From assembly GCA_001724265.1 (NCBI GenBank), contig MEDY01000191.1, positions 1-64,000 on the forward strand: DNA of 64,000 nt, read 5' to 3'. The position numbers were made by a program, and so were the translations under genes. The DNA comes from Rhizaria sp. SCN 62-66. Its lineage: Eukaryota; Rhizaria, unplaced. Below, piece after piece: positions 22,119-30,445 of the stretch. The notes beneath the pieces were generated by a model, which saw nothing but the letters and a program-made list of their open reading frames with translations, searched no databases and was not told the DNA's origin. The stretch's first letter is position 1, and each line of letters begins with the position of its first letter.

Positions 22119-22231
22119 CGGCGATGGCGGTGGCCGAGGCTGAGCGCGCGGCGGAGGAGACGGAGGAGGCCGAGGCGCGCGCGGCCGCCGCGCAGGGCGT
22201 CTTCGGCTTCCACTCGAACCGCATCTGCTAA
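17366..22231 (+). CDS. Standalone beta-ketoacyl synthase-like protein with long low-complexity inserts
   Basis: 1,621 residues, single exon, TAA stop. After ~170 residues of Ser/Pro/Gln-rich leader, a thiolase-fold ketosynthase begins (RIVISGLSLGLPSN, FSPDNLPSLFRGDLRIQPL). The Cys-His-His triad is visible: Cys516 in NAACAGTSQAL, His882 in THETGTASCAKSELMAL, His920 in NTKGLTGHAMSVSFED. The last motif resembles a bacterial subgroup with NTKGFTGH rather than the usual NIGHTE. About 365 residues separate Cys from the first His instead of the usual ~135, because of Ala/Lys-rich inserts. No acyltransferase, carrier, ketoreductase or thioesterase domain is present, so it would condense acyl chains only with partners encoded elsewhere. 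The ~600-residue C-terminus is Ser/Ala/Asp-rich, with SRISSFLSTF as a possible amphipathic patch. The substrate is unknown. Confidence 0.82.
22082..22117 (+). repeat. GACGCA hexanucleotide repeat
   Basis: Five perfect GACGCA units plus one variant encode an Asp-Ala alternation near the C-terminus of the ketosynthase protein. Confidence 0.85.
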
Positions 22232-23335
22232 GCTGCTCTCGCTTCGACCGACGGAGTGACCTAGAGCAGGGTGTCCAGTTTGTTAACACCATAAGCTCAC
22301 GTGTTACTTTCGAAACACACTTCATGTTTCTGTATCAATATTTTTGTGACGTCTCTTTTGTCTTTGCGCTTTGTGATTTGTTTCTGTTTTCCCTCAGCTT
22401 TGATGATTGCTTTCTCGCTCTTGCTCGCACCTCGCTTGCTCGTTCTGTGCATGGCTCAACGTTGCGCATGCGCTGCACTGCACACACTACGCGTGCGTAG
22501 CAATCACTTGGGGAGCGCTGCGTTGCCGTCACACACGTAACGCGTGCGGCACGCGTGGGCCCTCTCTACCTCTTTCTTCCCTTTCTGTTTCAGAAACTGC
22601 ACGTCTTTATCATGATCGTCATCATTATCTATCGCGTGCTCATCCCCTGTGGTCATTTTTTGTGTTTCCGTCCAATCACTTCATGATACCTTTTTTAAAT
22701 CCAGTGTATTTGCGTTTGTTTGTTTGTTCCCCTTTCGTGTTTTGTGTGTTTCGTTTTTTTGGTTTTTGTTCCCAGCTCCGTCCAGAGCCAAGTACGCTAT
22801 GTACACGTCATGTAAATCCCCCATCCTCAATTTTTATAACAACTCACAATCAATCCAATCGAGTCATTAATACCATGTGTCCATCTGACTTCTACTGTCT
22901 TAACACCCTCTTCTTCGTCATCAAGCATTTGTGGTTCAATCAACAATGTACATTTGCATTTACATTGCTGTGCCTCTGCGCCACTTTACTTTCATTCAGT
23001 CAACAACTCCCTCAACAACATAGTCTCCTCGTCTTACATAACACCTCAATAATAAAGCCATATTTACCACCCATCGCTTGTCTTAGTGTCGTATTCTGTG
23101 ACCTGAATGTTTCCGTGTTCTTTGTGTATTCTTGCATCGAGTGAGCAAATAAATAGCAATCAGCATTCACGTACGTACGTGCTTGAAGGGTGTGTCTATA
23201 AAAAAAGTGCAAGTCGGTCAGTCCGTGAGCGAATTGGGTTTGCAAACGAACTGGCCGCCCGCGCCGTAATATGCAGACAGGATCGGTCTCCGCTCAGACG
23301 TCGCTGTGAGTCCTGGTCTCTGCGCCCCCGCGCGC
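22232..23335. other. Convergent spacer, ketosynthase / deoxynucleoside kinase
   Basis: Pyrimidine-rich on the + strand with many TTTGT and CTTT runs. AATAAA at 23051-23056 could be a distal poly(A) signal for the + strand gene. A short ACGTACGTACGT repeat lies at about 23170-23181. No gene seen. Confidence 0.45.
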
Positions 23336-24310
23336 TCACGCGTCGGCCTTCTTGCCCTCAGCGTCAGCCGCGGCAACGCCGGCCGCGGCGCCGGCCGCGG
23401 TGGGGAGGCCCGCGCCCGCGCCGGCCGAGTCGTAGAAGACGTAGCGGATGGTGCTGAGCTTGGCGTACTGGTCGGCGATGGCCTCGGCCATCTCGTCCAC
23501 CGTGGGGAACTTTTCGTAGTTGACCTTGATGACGGGGATGATCTTGGAGATGTCGGTGAGGAAGTGCTCGTAGCCAGCGTGCAGCGCAGAGAGGTACTCG
23601 AGCGAGATGCCCGTCTCGCAGTCGCGCGAGCGCTGCTTGATGCGGTTCAGCGACTCCTCGGGTGCCACGTCCAGGTGGATGATTAAGTCGGGGCGCTTCA
23701 TGAAGTTGGACATGTTCTGGAAGAGGGAGATGTAGGTTGCATAGTCGCGCTTGTCCATCATGCCGGACTCGTAGAGCATCTGCAGCACACGCATTGGGAT
23801 CGTGGCAGAACATACAAAAGACGAATAAAAGCATTAATGTAAGGAAAATCTTAATTGAACTTGCATACAAGGTATAATTTGGCGTATACTATATATTGTG
23901 GGCATTATAAATCAACAGTCTAAGATGTTGCTGAGATATCATGATTGCGATATGTGAGTGCGTACCTTAGCGAAGATGGAGTCCTCGTAGATGGAGCGGT
24001 CCTGGACGCCACCACGGTTGCTCCAGATGATCTCCTGCTGCTGGCGGAAACGAGCGTTAAGGAGGTAGACCTGCATGGCAAATGAGTACTTTGCGGTGTC
24101 CTTGTAGAAGTCCTCGAGGTAGGTGTTGTCGGTGACGGGCTCGTAGAACACAGGCAGGTTCAGGCGCTTGCCAAGAGCGGTCGCGAGGGTGGACTTACCG
24201 GCGCCAATAAGGCCGGAGATCACGATGTGGACGTTCTTAAGCGCGGCGGCACTCACGTCGAGCTCGGGCGCGGCGACGGGGGCAGAAGACTTAGCGGAAG
24301 ACTCAGCCAT
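23336..24310 (-). CDS. Deoxynucleoside kinase (dNK/dCK/dGK family)
   Basis: Phosphorylates deoxynucleosides for dNTP salvage. Two exons (24310-23966 and 23779-23336) give 262 residues; the intron (186 nt, GTACGC...CAG) joins SIFAK to MLYESGMMDKRDY, which reproduces the family sequence exactly at the junction. Visible motifs: P-loop GLIGAGKST (33-41), EPV after the lid helix, QDRSIYEDSIFAK (the catalytic DRS/ERS motif), DLIIHLDVAPEE, and the LID arginines in RIKQRSRDCETGISLEYL. An N-terminal Ser/Ala-rich leader (~20 residues) and an Ala/Gly-rich C-terminus are lineage additions. Substrate preference (dA, dG, dC or broad) cannot be read from the sequence. Stop TGA. It diverges from the SLC25 gene across a 1-kb spacer. 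Confidence 0.93.
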
Positions 24311-25277
24311 AGCTGCGAGGAGAAAGCAGAGCATGTCGAAATGAGCGCAGAAACAGATTGCACAGTACACATATGAAATACAGCAGACACAGAAGTACGA
24401 GTTAGATATGTTATCGAATGTTAGGTGGAAATAAGAACAAACTCTGTTTAACCGAATAATACGTTGCTATGTCTCGAAACAAACTCTTCAAAGTTCGGTC
24501 GCATTTTTGGCGCGCTGAGCCCAACGACAGAGAAGCTGACTGTGAGTCCAAAAGGGATCATATAGTTTCATCATTTAACTAATGTATATCTTGCATTATC
24601 GCAATAAACTATATTTTAATGATAAAAACCAGGTTGAGAAACAAGGGACTGCAATCTTCACTTTGTAGTTACCTCATATATGCTGCCATATCCCTAAATG
24701 TCATCAAAACAACAACGAATTCCTATCGCTATGCAATGAAAACAAAGAGTTAAGTTGACAACTTTAAATTTTATACGGCTGGGCACATGACGTAGCGTAT
24801 GCGTATATTGATAACTCGATATCAGCTTGTTATACCCTCGAAAATCAGTAGATCCTCGGAGTACTCTCTGTGTACAGCAGCAAGATAGATGCACTTCAAG
24901 ATAATAGTAATCGATTCCAACAATAAACTACAAACAATGCCCGCAACCTTAAAATTAGCATTTGAAACAGACCTACTCAGGGTGAAAAACGTCAAAATGC
25001 GTGTTGGAGGAGGTGCGCGGTGTAACTATGGTAAGCCGATGGACTCGTCGCCACACACACCTCCAGCAACGCTTTGTGAATCAGATAGCAGCAGCGTGCA
25101 TACTCGTTGAAACGGCAATGTGTGATGCATTCCAGCTTTAGTTGACTGAGTTCTACATGCATTCTTAATTGTGTACCTTGTTTCTCGTGTTTATACTTCT
25201 CTGTATTCATACTCGAAACTTTGCTTAAACGGTCGTTGCTCTCCGTTTTCCCACCTTCGCTCCCGCAGGTCGACCTC
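24311..25277. other. Divergent spacer, deoxynucleoside kinase / SLC25
   Basis: AT-rich. It contains TTCGGTCGC at 24494-24502. A GTAAGC donor-like site near 25032 and a CCCGCAG acceptor-like site ending at 25268 could delimit a 5'UTR intron of about 237 nt for the SLC25 gene. No separate gene seen. Confidence 0.45.
24494..24502 (+). promoter_or_regulatory. TTCGGTCGC candidate promoter element (dNK/SLC25)
   Basis: Exact match to the 9-mer at 550 and 54977, 184 nt upstream of the kinase ATG. Role inferred. Confidence 0.3.
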
Positions 25278-26752
25278 ATGTCCCTCGAGACTCTGCCCCC
25301 CATTGCCTCGGCTTGCGCCGTCACTGCGCTTGCCATGTACCCTGTGGACGTTGCCCGTGCGCTCAAGATGGCATCTGCCACTGGCCCCGGCTATACTCTC
25401 GGTGAGGTAAGCGAATGTTGCTTTCGTTCTGCCAACTGCACCTTCCTATCTTGAGTTTCAAACCAAACAAGACGACTAGCTACGCTTGTCTCATCAAGAT
25501 ATAGCTTGGTAGCACGATATAGTGTCCACTAAACTTGTAATCTGGTTGATCCTGTGATGTAAAGGCTATCCTTGTGTTATCTATCGAGTCTTAACTTAAT
25601 CTCTCACTCTCGCGTCTTCCTCCCCGACACTTTCATCGTCCACAGTTTGTTAAGACCCATGGCGTCAAGGGCCTGCTGTCGCAGGGTGTGATGCCCGAGA
25701 TCGTGCGCGCAACGTGGATGCGCGTGCTCAAGTTCTTCTTCTTCCCTATCACCTTCGAGGCCATGTACAACAAGCCCGTCTCCCAGGGCACGCCGCTCGA
25801 GAAGGGTCTGGCGGGCGCGCTGGCCGTGACGCCCGAAGTGGCCACGATCACCACGCTCGAGCTCGTCAAGATCGGCATCCAGCTTGACTCGCAGAAGAAG
25901 TACAAAAACTCCGGCGTCGCGCTCGTTAAGGACGTGATCGCGTCGCGCGGCGCGCTCGGCTGCATGGCCGGCTGGCAGGGCGTGCAGGCGCGCCAGATGC
26001 TCTGGACCGGAACCTACTTTGCCACGCTCGACACCTTCAAGAGGCTCGTCAGGAAGGTACGCAACACATCCCCGCTAGCTCCTCCGCGACAGTCCCTCTT
26101 CATAAATTCAACCTTAATCTTGTTGCTGCGACTTGAAACAGAAGAATTCATTGGAATTTCATGGTCTGAAATAATGTCATCAACGTCTAACACTAACAAT
26201 CTTGTTTGCTTCTTCTTTTTTTTTCCTCACTCGGCTTCTGCGCTGCACATCGCTGACTCACGATTGCCCGCCTCGCGCAGCCGCTCGCGGGCCTGGGCGA
26301 CTACGCCGCGGGCATGACCAACTTCACCGCGGGCTTCCTCGCCGGCGTCGCGGGCGCGGCCGCCAACACGCCCTGGGACGTCTGCCGCACCAACGTGCAG
26401 AAGGAGTTCCTCCAGGCGCCCAAGGGCTCCAACCTGAGCTACGCGCTCTCGCTCAATAAGCTGCTGGGCGTCGGCAAGGACATCGTCGCGCAGCGCGGCG
26501 TCAAGTCCCTCTACGCGGGCTTCGGCTTCAAGGCGCTCCACATGGGTACGCACTTTGACAACAATCAGCACCGCTCATTCAAACCTATATCCTATCTCGG
26601 ATCTCTTTATGTTGCGTTTCAAGTTGAGTAAACTCACTCTCTGGTAATTTCCGTATTGTTTTGTGTCTTCCGTAGGTGGTTCTGGTGCTTGCGTTGCGCT
26701 GCTTATCCCCATCTTTGCGAAGATGTTCGGCGTCACCAAGGTCATCATGTAA
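25278..26752 (+). CDS. Mitochondrial carrier family protein (SLC25)
   Basis: Inner mitochondrial membrane exchanger. Four exons (25278-25406, 25646-26056, 26281-26545, 26676-26752) give 293 residues, the usual carrier size, ending in TAA. The three-fold signature P-x-D/E-x-x-K/R is visible as PVDVAR (22-27), a degenerate TLELVK in repeat 2 (Pro replaced by Thr), and PWDVCR in repeat 3. Further features are GLLSQGVMPEIVRATWMRVLKF and KSLYAGFGFKALHMG. The pattern recalls oxodicarboxylate/tricarboxylate-type carriers (few aromatic contact residues, RATW and GFG motifs), but I would not assign a substrate. The introns have GTAAGC and two GTACGC donors. The acceptor-like CCCGCAG 9 nt upstream of the ATG suggests a 5'UTR intron. 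Confidence 0.9.
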
Positions 26753-27316
26753 GTAAGTGATCCTGGTTTGCACTATCGCATTGCGACTTATCTATTGCAC
26801 TCGTTTAACCTTCGTTTCTCCTTGGTCTGAGCGCCATACGCAAGCGAACAACTAAAAAACACGTTCACGTCTTTTTCACCGTGATCAAGCTCGACGAAGA
26901 CAAGACTGTTTGCATAACGCCCCACAAACATATGCAAGTTGTTGGATTGATAACAGCAGGGACAAAATTGTTGTGCTCACGCTTGTTACCAGAAGCAACA
27001 CAATATGTGGGCTGCAGACGCGGTTTATTGAGTGAAAAACTACATTGATACATAATTCCTCTTTATAGACAAAACAAGTCAAGATCTTACATTTTCCTTT
27101 AGCATCAAGACGCTGCATTCATGTTGCTGTGTGTTGATAATGTATTTGATGCAGATTGAAACTCAAGTTCACTCTACAGATGGAAAAGGCCTTCCCGAAC
27201 ACAAAACAAAACAACGAATAAACTCGGATATAGCTTCACCACAGGCCGAAGGACTGCAACACTTCACATATTGACATCTCACGCTCGTCCGCGCGCGCAG
27301 CCCAGGCCAGCTCAGC
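26753..27316. other. Convergent spacer, SLC25 / ankyrin protein 2
   Basis: AT-rich 3' region of two converging genes, with no repeats or protein-like frames recognised. Confidence 0.45.
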
Positions 27317-28760
27317 TCACTCGACGAACGCGGCGACCTTGGCCGCCACCACGGTACTCACGCCCGCGTCGGCGGTGGCCGCGCCGACCGCCGCCGCCAC
27401 CGCCGCGCCCACCTCCGTCTCCACCTCGCCCGCAGCGCCCGCGCCACTGACAGCGGAGACTGCGGGCGAGCGAGTGAGCGAGAGCAGCGTCTGCGCGGCG
27501 GGCGTCACGGCGTCGGTGGCGGCGCCCGCGGCGGCCAGCGCAGCGGCGCAGCGGCGGTGGCCGCCCCATGCCGCGTGCAGCAGCGCCGTCAGCCCGCAGC
27601 GGTCGCGCGCGTCCACGCCGCTGCCGCCGCTCTTGCCGCGAGCGGCGTCGCCGTCGCTGTCGAGATAGGCGAGGAGGGCGGCCAACGCGCGGGTGCGGCC
27701 GGCGGCGGCGGCCACGGCGAGGGGCGCGCGGCCCGCGCTGTCGCCCGCAGCCACGCCCGCCGATACAGCAACGGCCGCAGCAGAAGCCGCCTCAGCGTTG
27801 GTCGCGGCGGAGGCGGAGGCGAAGGCGGAGGCGGAGGCGGAGGCGGAGGCGGAGGCGGAGGCGGAGGCGGAGGCGGAGGCGGAGGCGGAGGCGGAGGCGG
27901 AGGCGGAGGCGGAGGGTGGGGAGAGAGAGGAGGAACGCGAGAGAGCGCGCGGCGCCGGCGGCGGCCAGCTCGTGGAGCAGCGAGTGCACGGGCGCGGATG
28001 AAGATAGCAGCTGCGCCAGCGCCGCGGGCACCGAGCCGGCGTCGCCGAGGGTCACACTGCCGATGCTGCTGCTGCTGCTGCTGCTGCTAGCCTCAGTAAC
28101 GCCAGCAAGCGAGAGGGGCGCCAGCAGCGACGCCGCGTAGACGCCGTAGCTCGTGGCGGGGGCGGCGGCGGCGGCTGCGGCGGGGAGCGCGAGCGGCAGC
28201 GTGGGGAGCGTGAGGGCGGGTGGCAGCGCGGCCGACAGCGCGGCGGGGCCCGGCGCCGCGGGCGCGGACACCGCGGCCGCGGACGGCAGCAGCGGCGCGC
28301 AGGGCGGCGCGGGCAGCGAGAACGCGCGGCCGGGCACCATCGTCACGGCCGCGGCCGCGGGCTCGCCGCTGCTGCCGGCGCAGTTGCCGTCGCCGCCGTA
28401 GAGGGCGAGGAGGTCGGCGAGCGTGAAGCCGGCCTGAGCGGCCGCGGTGGGCAACAGCAGCGCCTGCAGGGTAGCCAGCACGGCCCCGTCGGCAGCGCGC
28501 AGCGCGGCGCGCGTCGCGGGGGATTCGTCGGCGTCGGCGTCATCGGAGTCGGCGTCATTAGCGGCAACAGCGGCGCTGGTGGCGTGGGTCGCGGGCGCCG
28601 CGGCAAGGAGTTCGGCGCGGTCGTCTGCTGAGAGGATGACAGCATCGTGAGCGGCAGTGGGGACGCCCAGTGCGGCAGCGCGAAGTTGGAGAGCGAGGCG
28701 CGCGAGCGCGACGGCGACGGGCGGACGCGAGCTGAGTGACTCGAGCAAGTTCTGGGACAT
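27317..28760 (-). CDS. Ankyrin-repeat protein 2, frame disrupted at a hexanucleotide repeat
   Basis: ATG 28760 (MSQNLLESLSSRPPVAVALA) opens a frame rich in Ala/Ser that ends in an ankyrin-like helix pair (HSLLHELAAAGAARSLAFLLSL, 27920-27990). It then enters a long GGAGGC hexamer repeat, where it would read Leu-Arg repeats to a stop. The C-terminal ankyrin repeats (AGRAPLAVAAAAGRTRALAALL, CGLTALLHAAWGGHRRCAAAL) and the TGA at 27317 are in the next frame, reading the repeat as Ala-Ser. Either one base is missing or extra in or near the repeat (sequencing or real), or an intron removes it: a GTGCAC donor at 27989 and a CTGAG acceptor near 27800 would join the frames in phase but cut out ankyrin-like sequence. 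Function unknown beyond protein binding. Confidence 0.6.
27806..27914 (-). repeat. GGAGGC hexanucleotide repeat
   Basis: About 91 bp (27824-27914) of perfect GGCGGA/GGAGGC units, roughly 15 copies, with slightly variant copies on the left. It lies inside ankyrin protein 2 and coincides with the frame change. Confidence 0.9.
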
Positions 28761-29356
28761 GTTCGTCAAGAATGCGACGCAAAGACGTTGCGGGTTTAAG
28801 CACGGGTCAAGAAAGGTATTCTTTCGTAGATATAAATACTTAACGTACAAGAAGACAGTGAAAATATGATAATGGTTACGCATGAATCAAGGTGTAAGAT
28901 AAGGTGAGTGAGATGGAGATGAGGGGACGATAACGCCCAATGAATAGATGATATATCGTACATATATAGCGCGCATGAGAGTGGAGATAAAATAAATCGC
29001 AAAATGTTGTAATTTTATGTCCTGATATGTCGAACTAATACTAAAATGTTATGATGAGAGACGAGAAATCCATGTTGAATTCTTGGCCAAACTCCGTCCT
29101 TCTGACCGAGTCGCAGGAGGCAGTGCAAGAGCGAAACCGCATCATCAAAAATCATGGTGTATTGGGATATAAGCAGTGGTTATCAAGATATGAACACAAT
29201 TTCCTAAAAGAGTGCCTTCATTTGTTCACGAAAACGTTACATTTTAAGTCATACCATCAGTTCTGTCACCAAGATCCGCCGATTTTACAACTCAGAGAGG
29301 GAAACAAGTGTTAAATTGAGTGTTGGCGACAGCCATCACCTCGCGTTGTGGTCGGC
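28761..29356. other. Spacer, ankyrin protein 2 / ArsC
   Basis: AT-rich. It contains one small open frame on the + strand (29051-29314, listed separately). Nothing else recognised. Confidence 0.4.
29051..29314 (+). CDS. Small hypothetical open frame
   Basis: 87 residues, ATG to TAA, beginning MMRDEKSMLNSWPNSVL and including ERNRIIKNHGVLGYKQWLSR. The composition is balanced, unlike the Ala-rich genes and unlike random AT-rich spacer, and it lacks a clear domain. It lies between two minus-strand genes. I do not recognise it; it could be a small conserved protein, an exon remnant, or chance. Confidence 0.25.
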   Translation: MMRDEKSMLNSWPNSVLLTESQEAVQERNRIIKNHGVLGYKQWLSRYEHNFLKECLHLFTKTLHFKSYHQFCHQDPPILQLREGNKC

Positions 29357-30127
29357 TCACGCAGTCTTTTTCTTGCTAATAGTCGCAGTTACAGCCGCGG
29401 TACGCGAGGAGCGGCGCACGGGCGCTCCATCGGCGGTCTTAGTGGCCGCAGCGGCGGCCTTGGCGGCGGGGCGCGCGCGCTTGGCAGCGGGCGCGGCAGC
29501 AGCGTCGCAGGCGTCGTCGCAGGCGTCGGCCGCGCCGGACGCGCGGGCCTTGCCCGTCGCGCCAGCCTTCTTCCCCTTAATGTCACCGGTCTTTTCGCCT
29601 TCAGCAGCGGCTTTGGGGGCGGTTGCGGTGGCGGCGGCGGCGGCCTTGCTCCCCTTGCCCGGGAGGATGGCGATGATGTTCTCCAGCGGCCGGCCCAGCG
29701 CTGCGGCGTCAGCCGTCACGGCCAGCGGACGCTCCATCAGACGCGGGTTCGCGGCCAGCGCCTTGGCAACAGCGGCAGCCGAGTCCAGCTTGAAGGGCTT
29801 TTCGCGGAAGGCGGGCTCCTTGGAGCGCACCAGTGACGCCGCCGCAGAATCTCCGCCAAGCTTGGAGAGCACAGAAAGCAGCTATAAAAAGCAAATGAAG
29901 ACATAAAACGTGGTATTGTGAAAATAATGTGAATCCGTATGTGCTTTGTTAAAATATACTCAGAATCAGTCATATTGTTGTGCTGTGTGGTGACGAACCT
30001 GAGTCTCTGACAGAGGCTCCTTGAGATACTCTACGACAGTCATGTCGACGGAGCGCCCCTGCAGCGCAGCAACAGCCTCACGGCTTTTGGAGCAACTGGG
30101 GTTATGATACAAAACAAGCTTGGACAT
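29357..30127 (-). CDS. arsC: Bacterial-type arsenate reductase (ArsC/YfgD family) with a basic C-terminal extension
   Basis: Reduces arsenate to arsenite using glutathione/glutaredoxin in the bacterial family. Two exons (30127-29999, 29881-29357) give 217 residues, stop TGA. The N-terminus SKLVLYHNPSCSKSREAVAA places the catalytic cysteine at position 12, as in the bacterial enzyme. The intron (117 nt, GTTCGT...TAG) joins EPLSETQ to LLSVLSKLG in frame. Further family motifs are SKEPAFREKPF, NPRLMERPLAV and AALGRPLENIIAIL. After residue ~118 comes an ~100-residue Lys/Ala-rich tail with KRARPAAK and a terminal SKKKTA, absent from bacterial enzymes. Eukaryotes usually use Cdc25-like Acr2 instead, so transfer from bacteria followed by intron gain is likely. 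The tail could target nuclei or nucleic acid; that is inference. Confidence 0.88.
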
Positions 30128-30445
30128 CGATGAGCAGAAGGACCGGGTCGTGCTTGCACGCATTCACTCTGTATGTGTTGCTAATCTTGTCGTCCACACC
30201 TTTGTCCCAGCGCTGGCTACCGCAAAGCAAATATCACGGCACATGCGTCTAGACATACCCCTTCGACAGCGAACAAATTGAACCGCACTCTCGGATTTCT
30301 CATTACTTTTCCGTAAATTTATATTTATTATACTTTATCAATCTCGCGCCATCCCCATTATTTTTCTGCTTTTAGTTTCTCTCAGCGCTCTCCGCAAAGC
30401 TCTCCTGTCTTCTTGTCTTCTTCTGCGAAGTCAGAGGACAGATTG
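30128..30445. other. Divergent spacer, ArsC / DUS4
   Basis: About 320 bp, AT-rich in the middle, pyrimidine-rich before the DUS4 start with TTTCTCTCAG ending at 30384 as a possible 5'UTR acceptor. No gene. Confidence 0.4.

Noticed and set aside
21022-22224. 400-residue open frame antisense to the ketosynthase C-terminus
   Set aside because: Composition shadow; no motif, and its coding strand has no separate start context.
22232-23335. Hydrophobic open frames in the + strand spacer resembling membrane peptides
   Set aside because: Phe/Leu/Cys-rich translations arise from the TTTGT/CTTT-rich sequence; no start context or family resemblance.
27317-27754. C-terminal ankyrin segment as a separate small gene
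   Set aside because: It would start mid-repeat, and its frame extends upstream through the hexamer array toward the other ankyrin half, so one disrupted gene is simpler.
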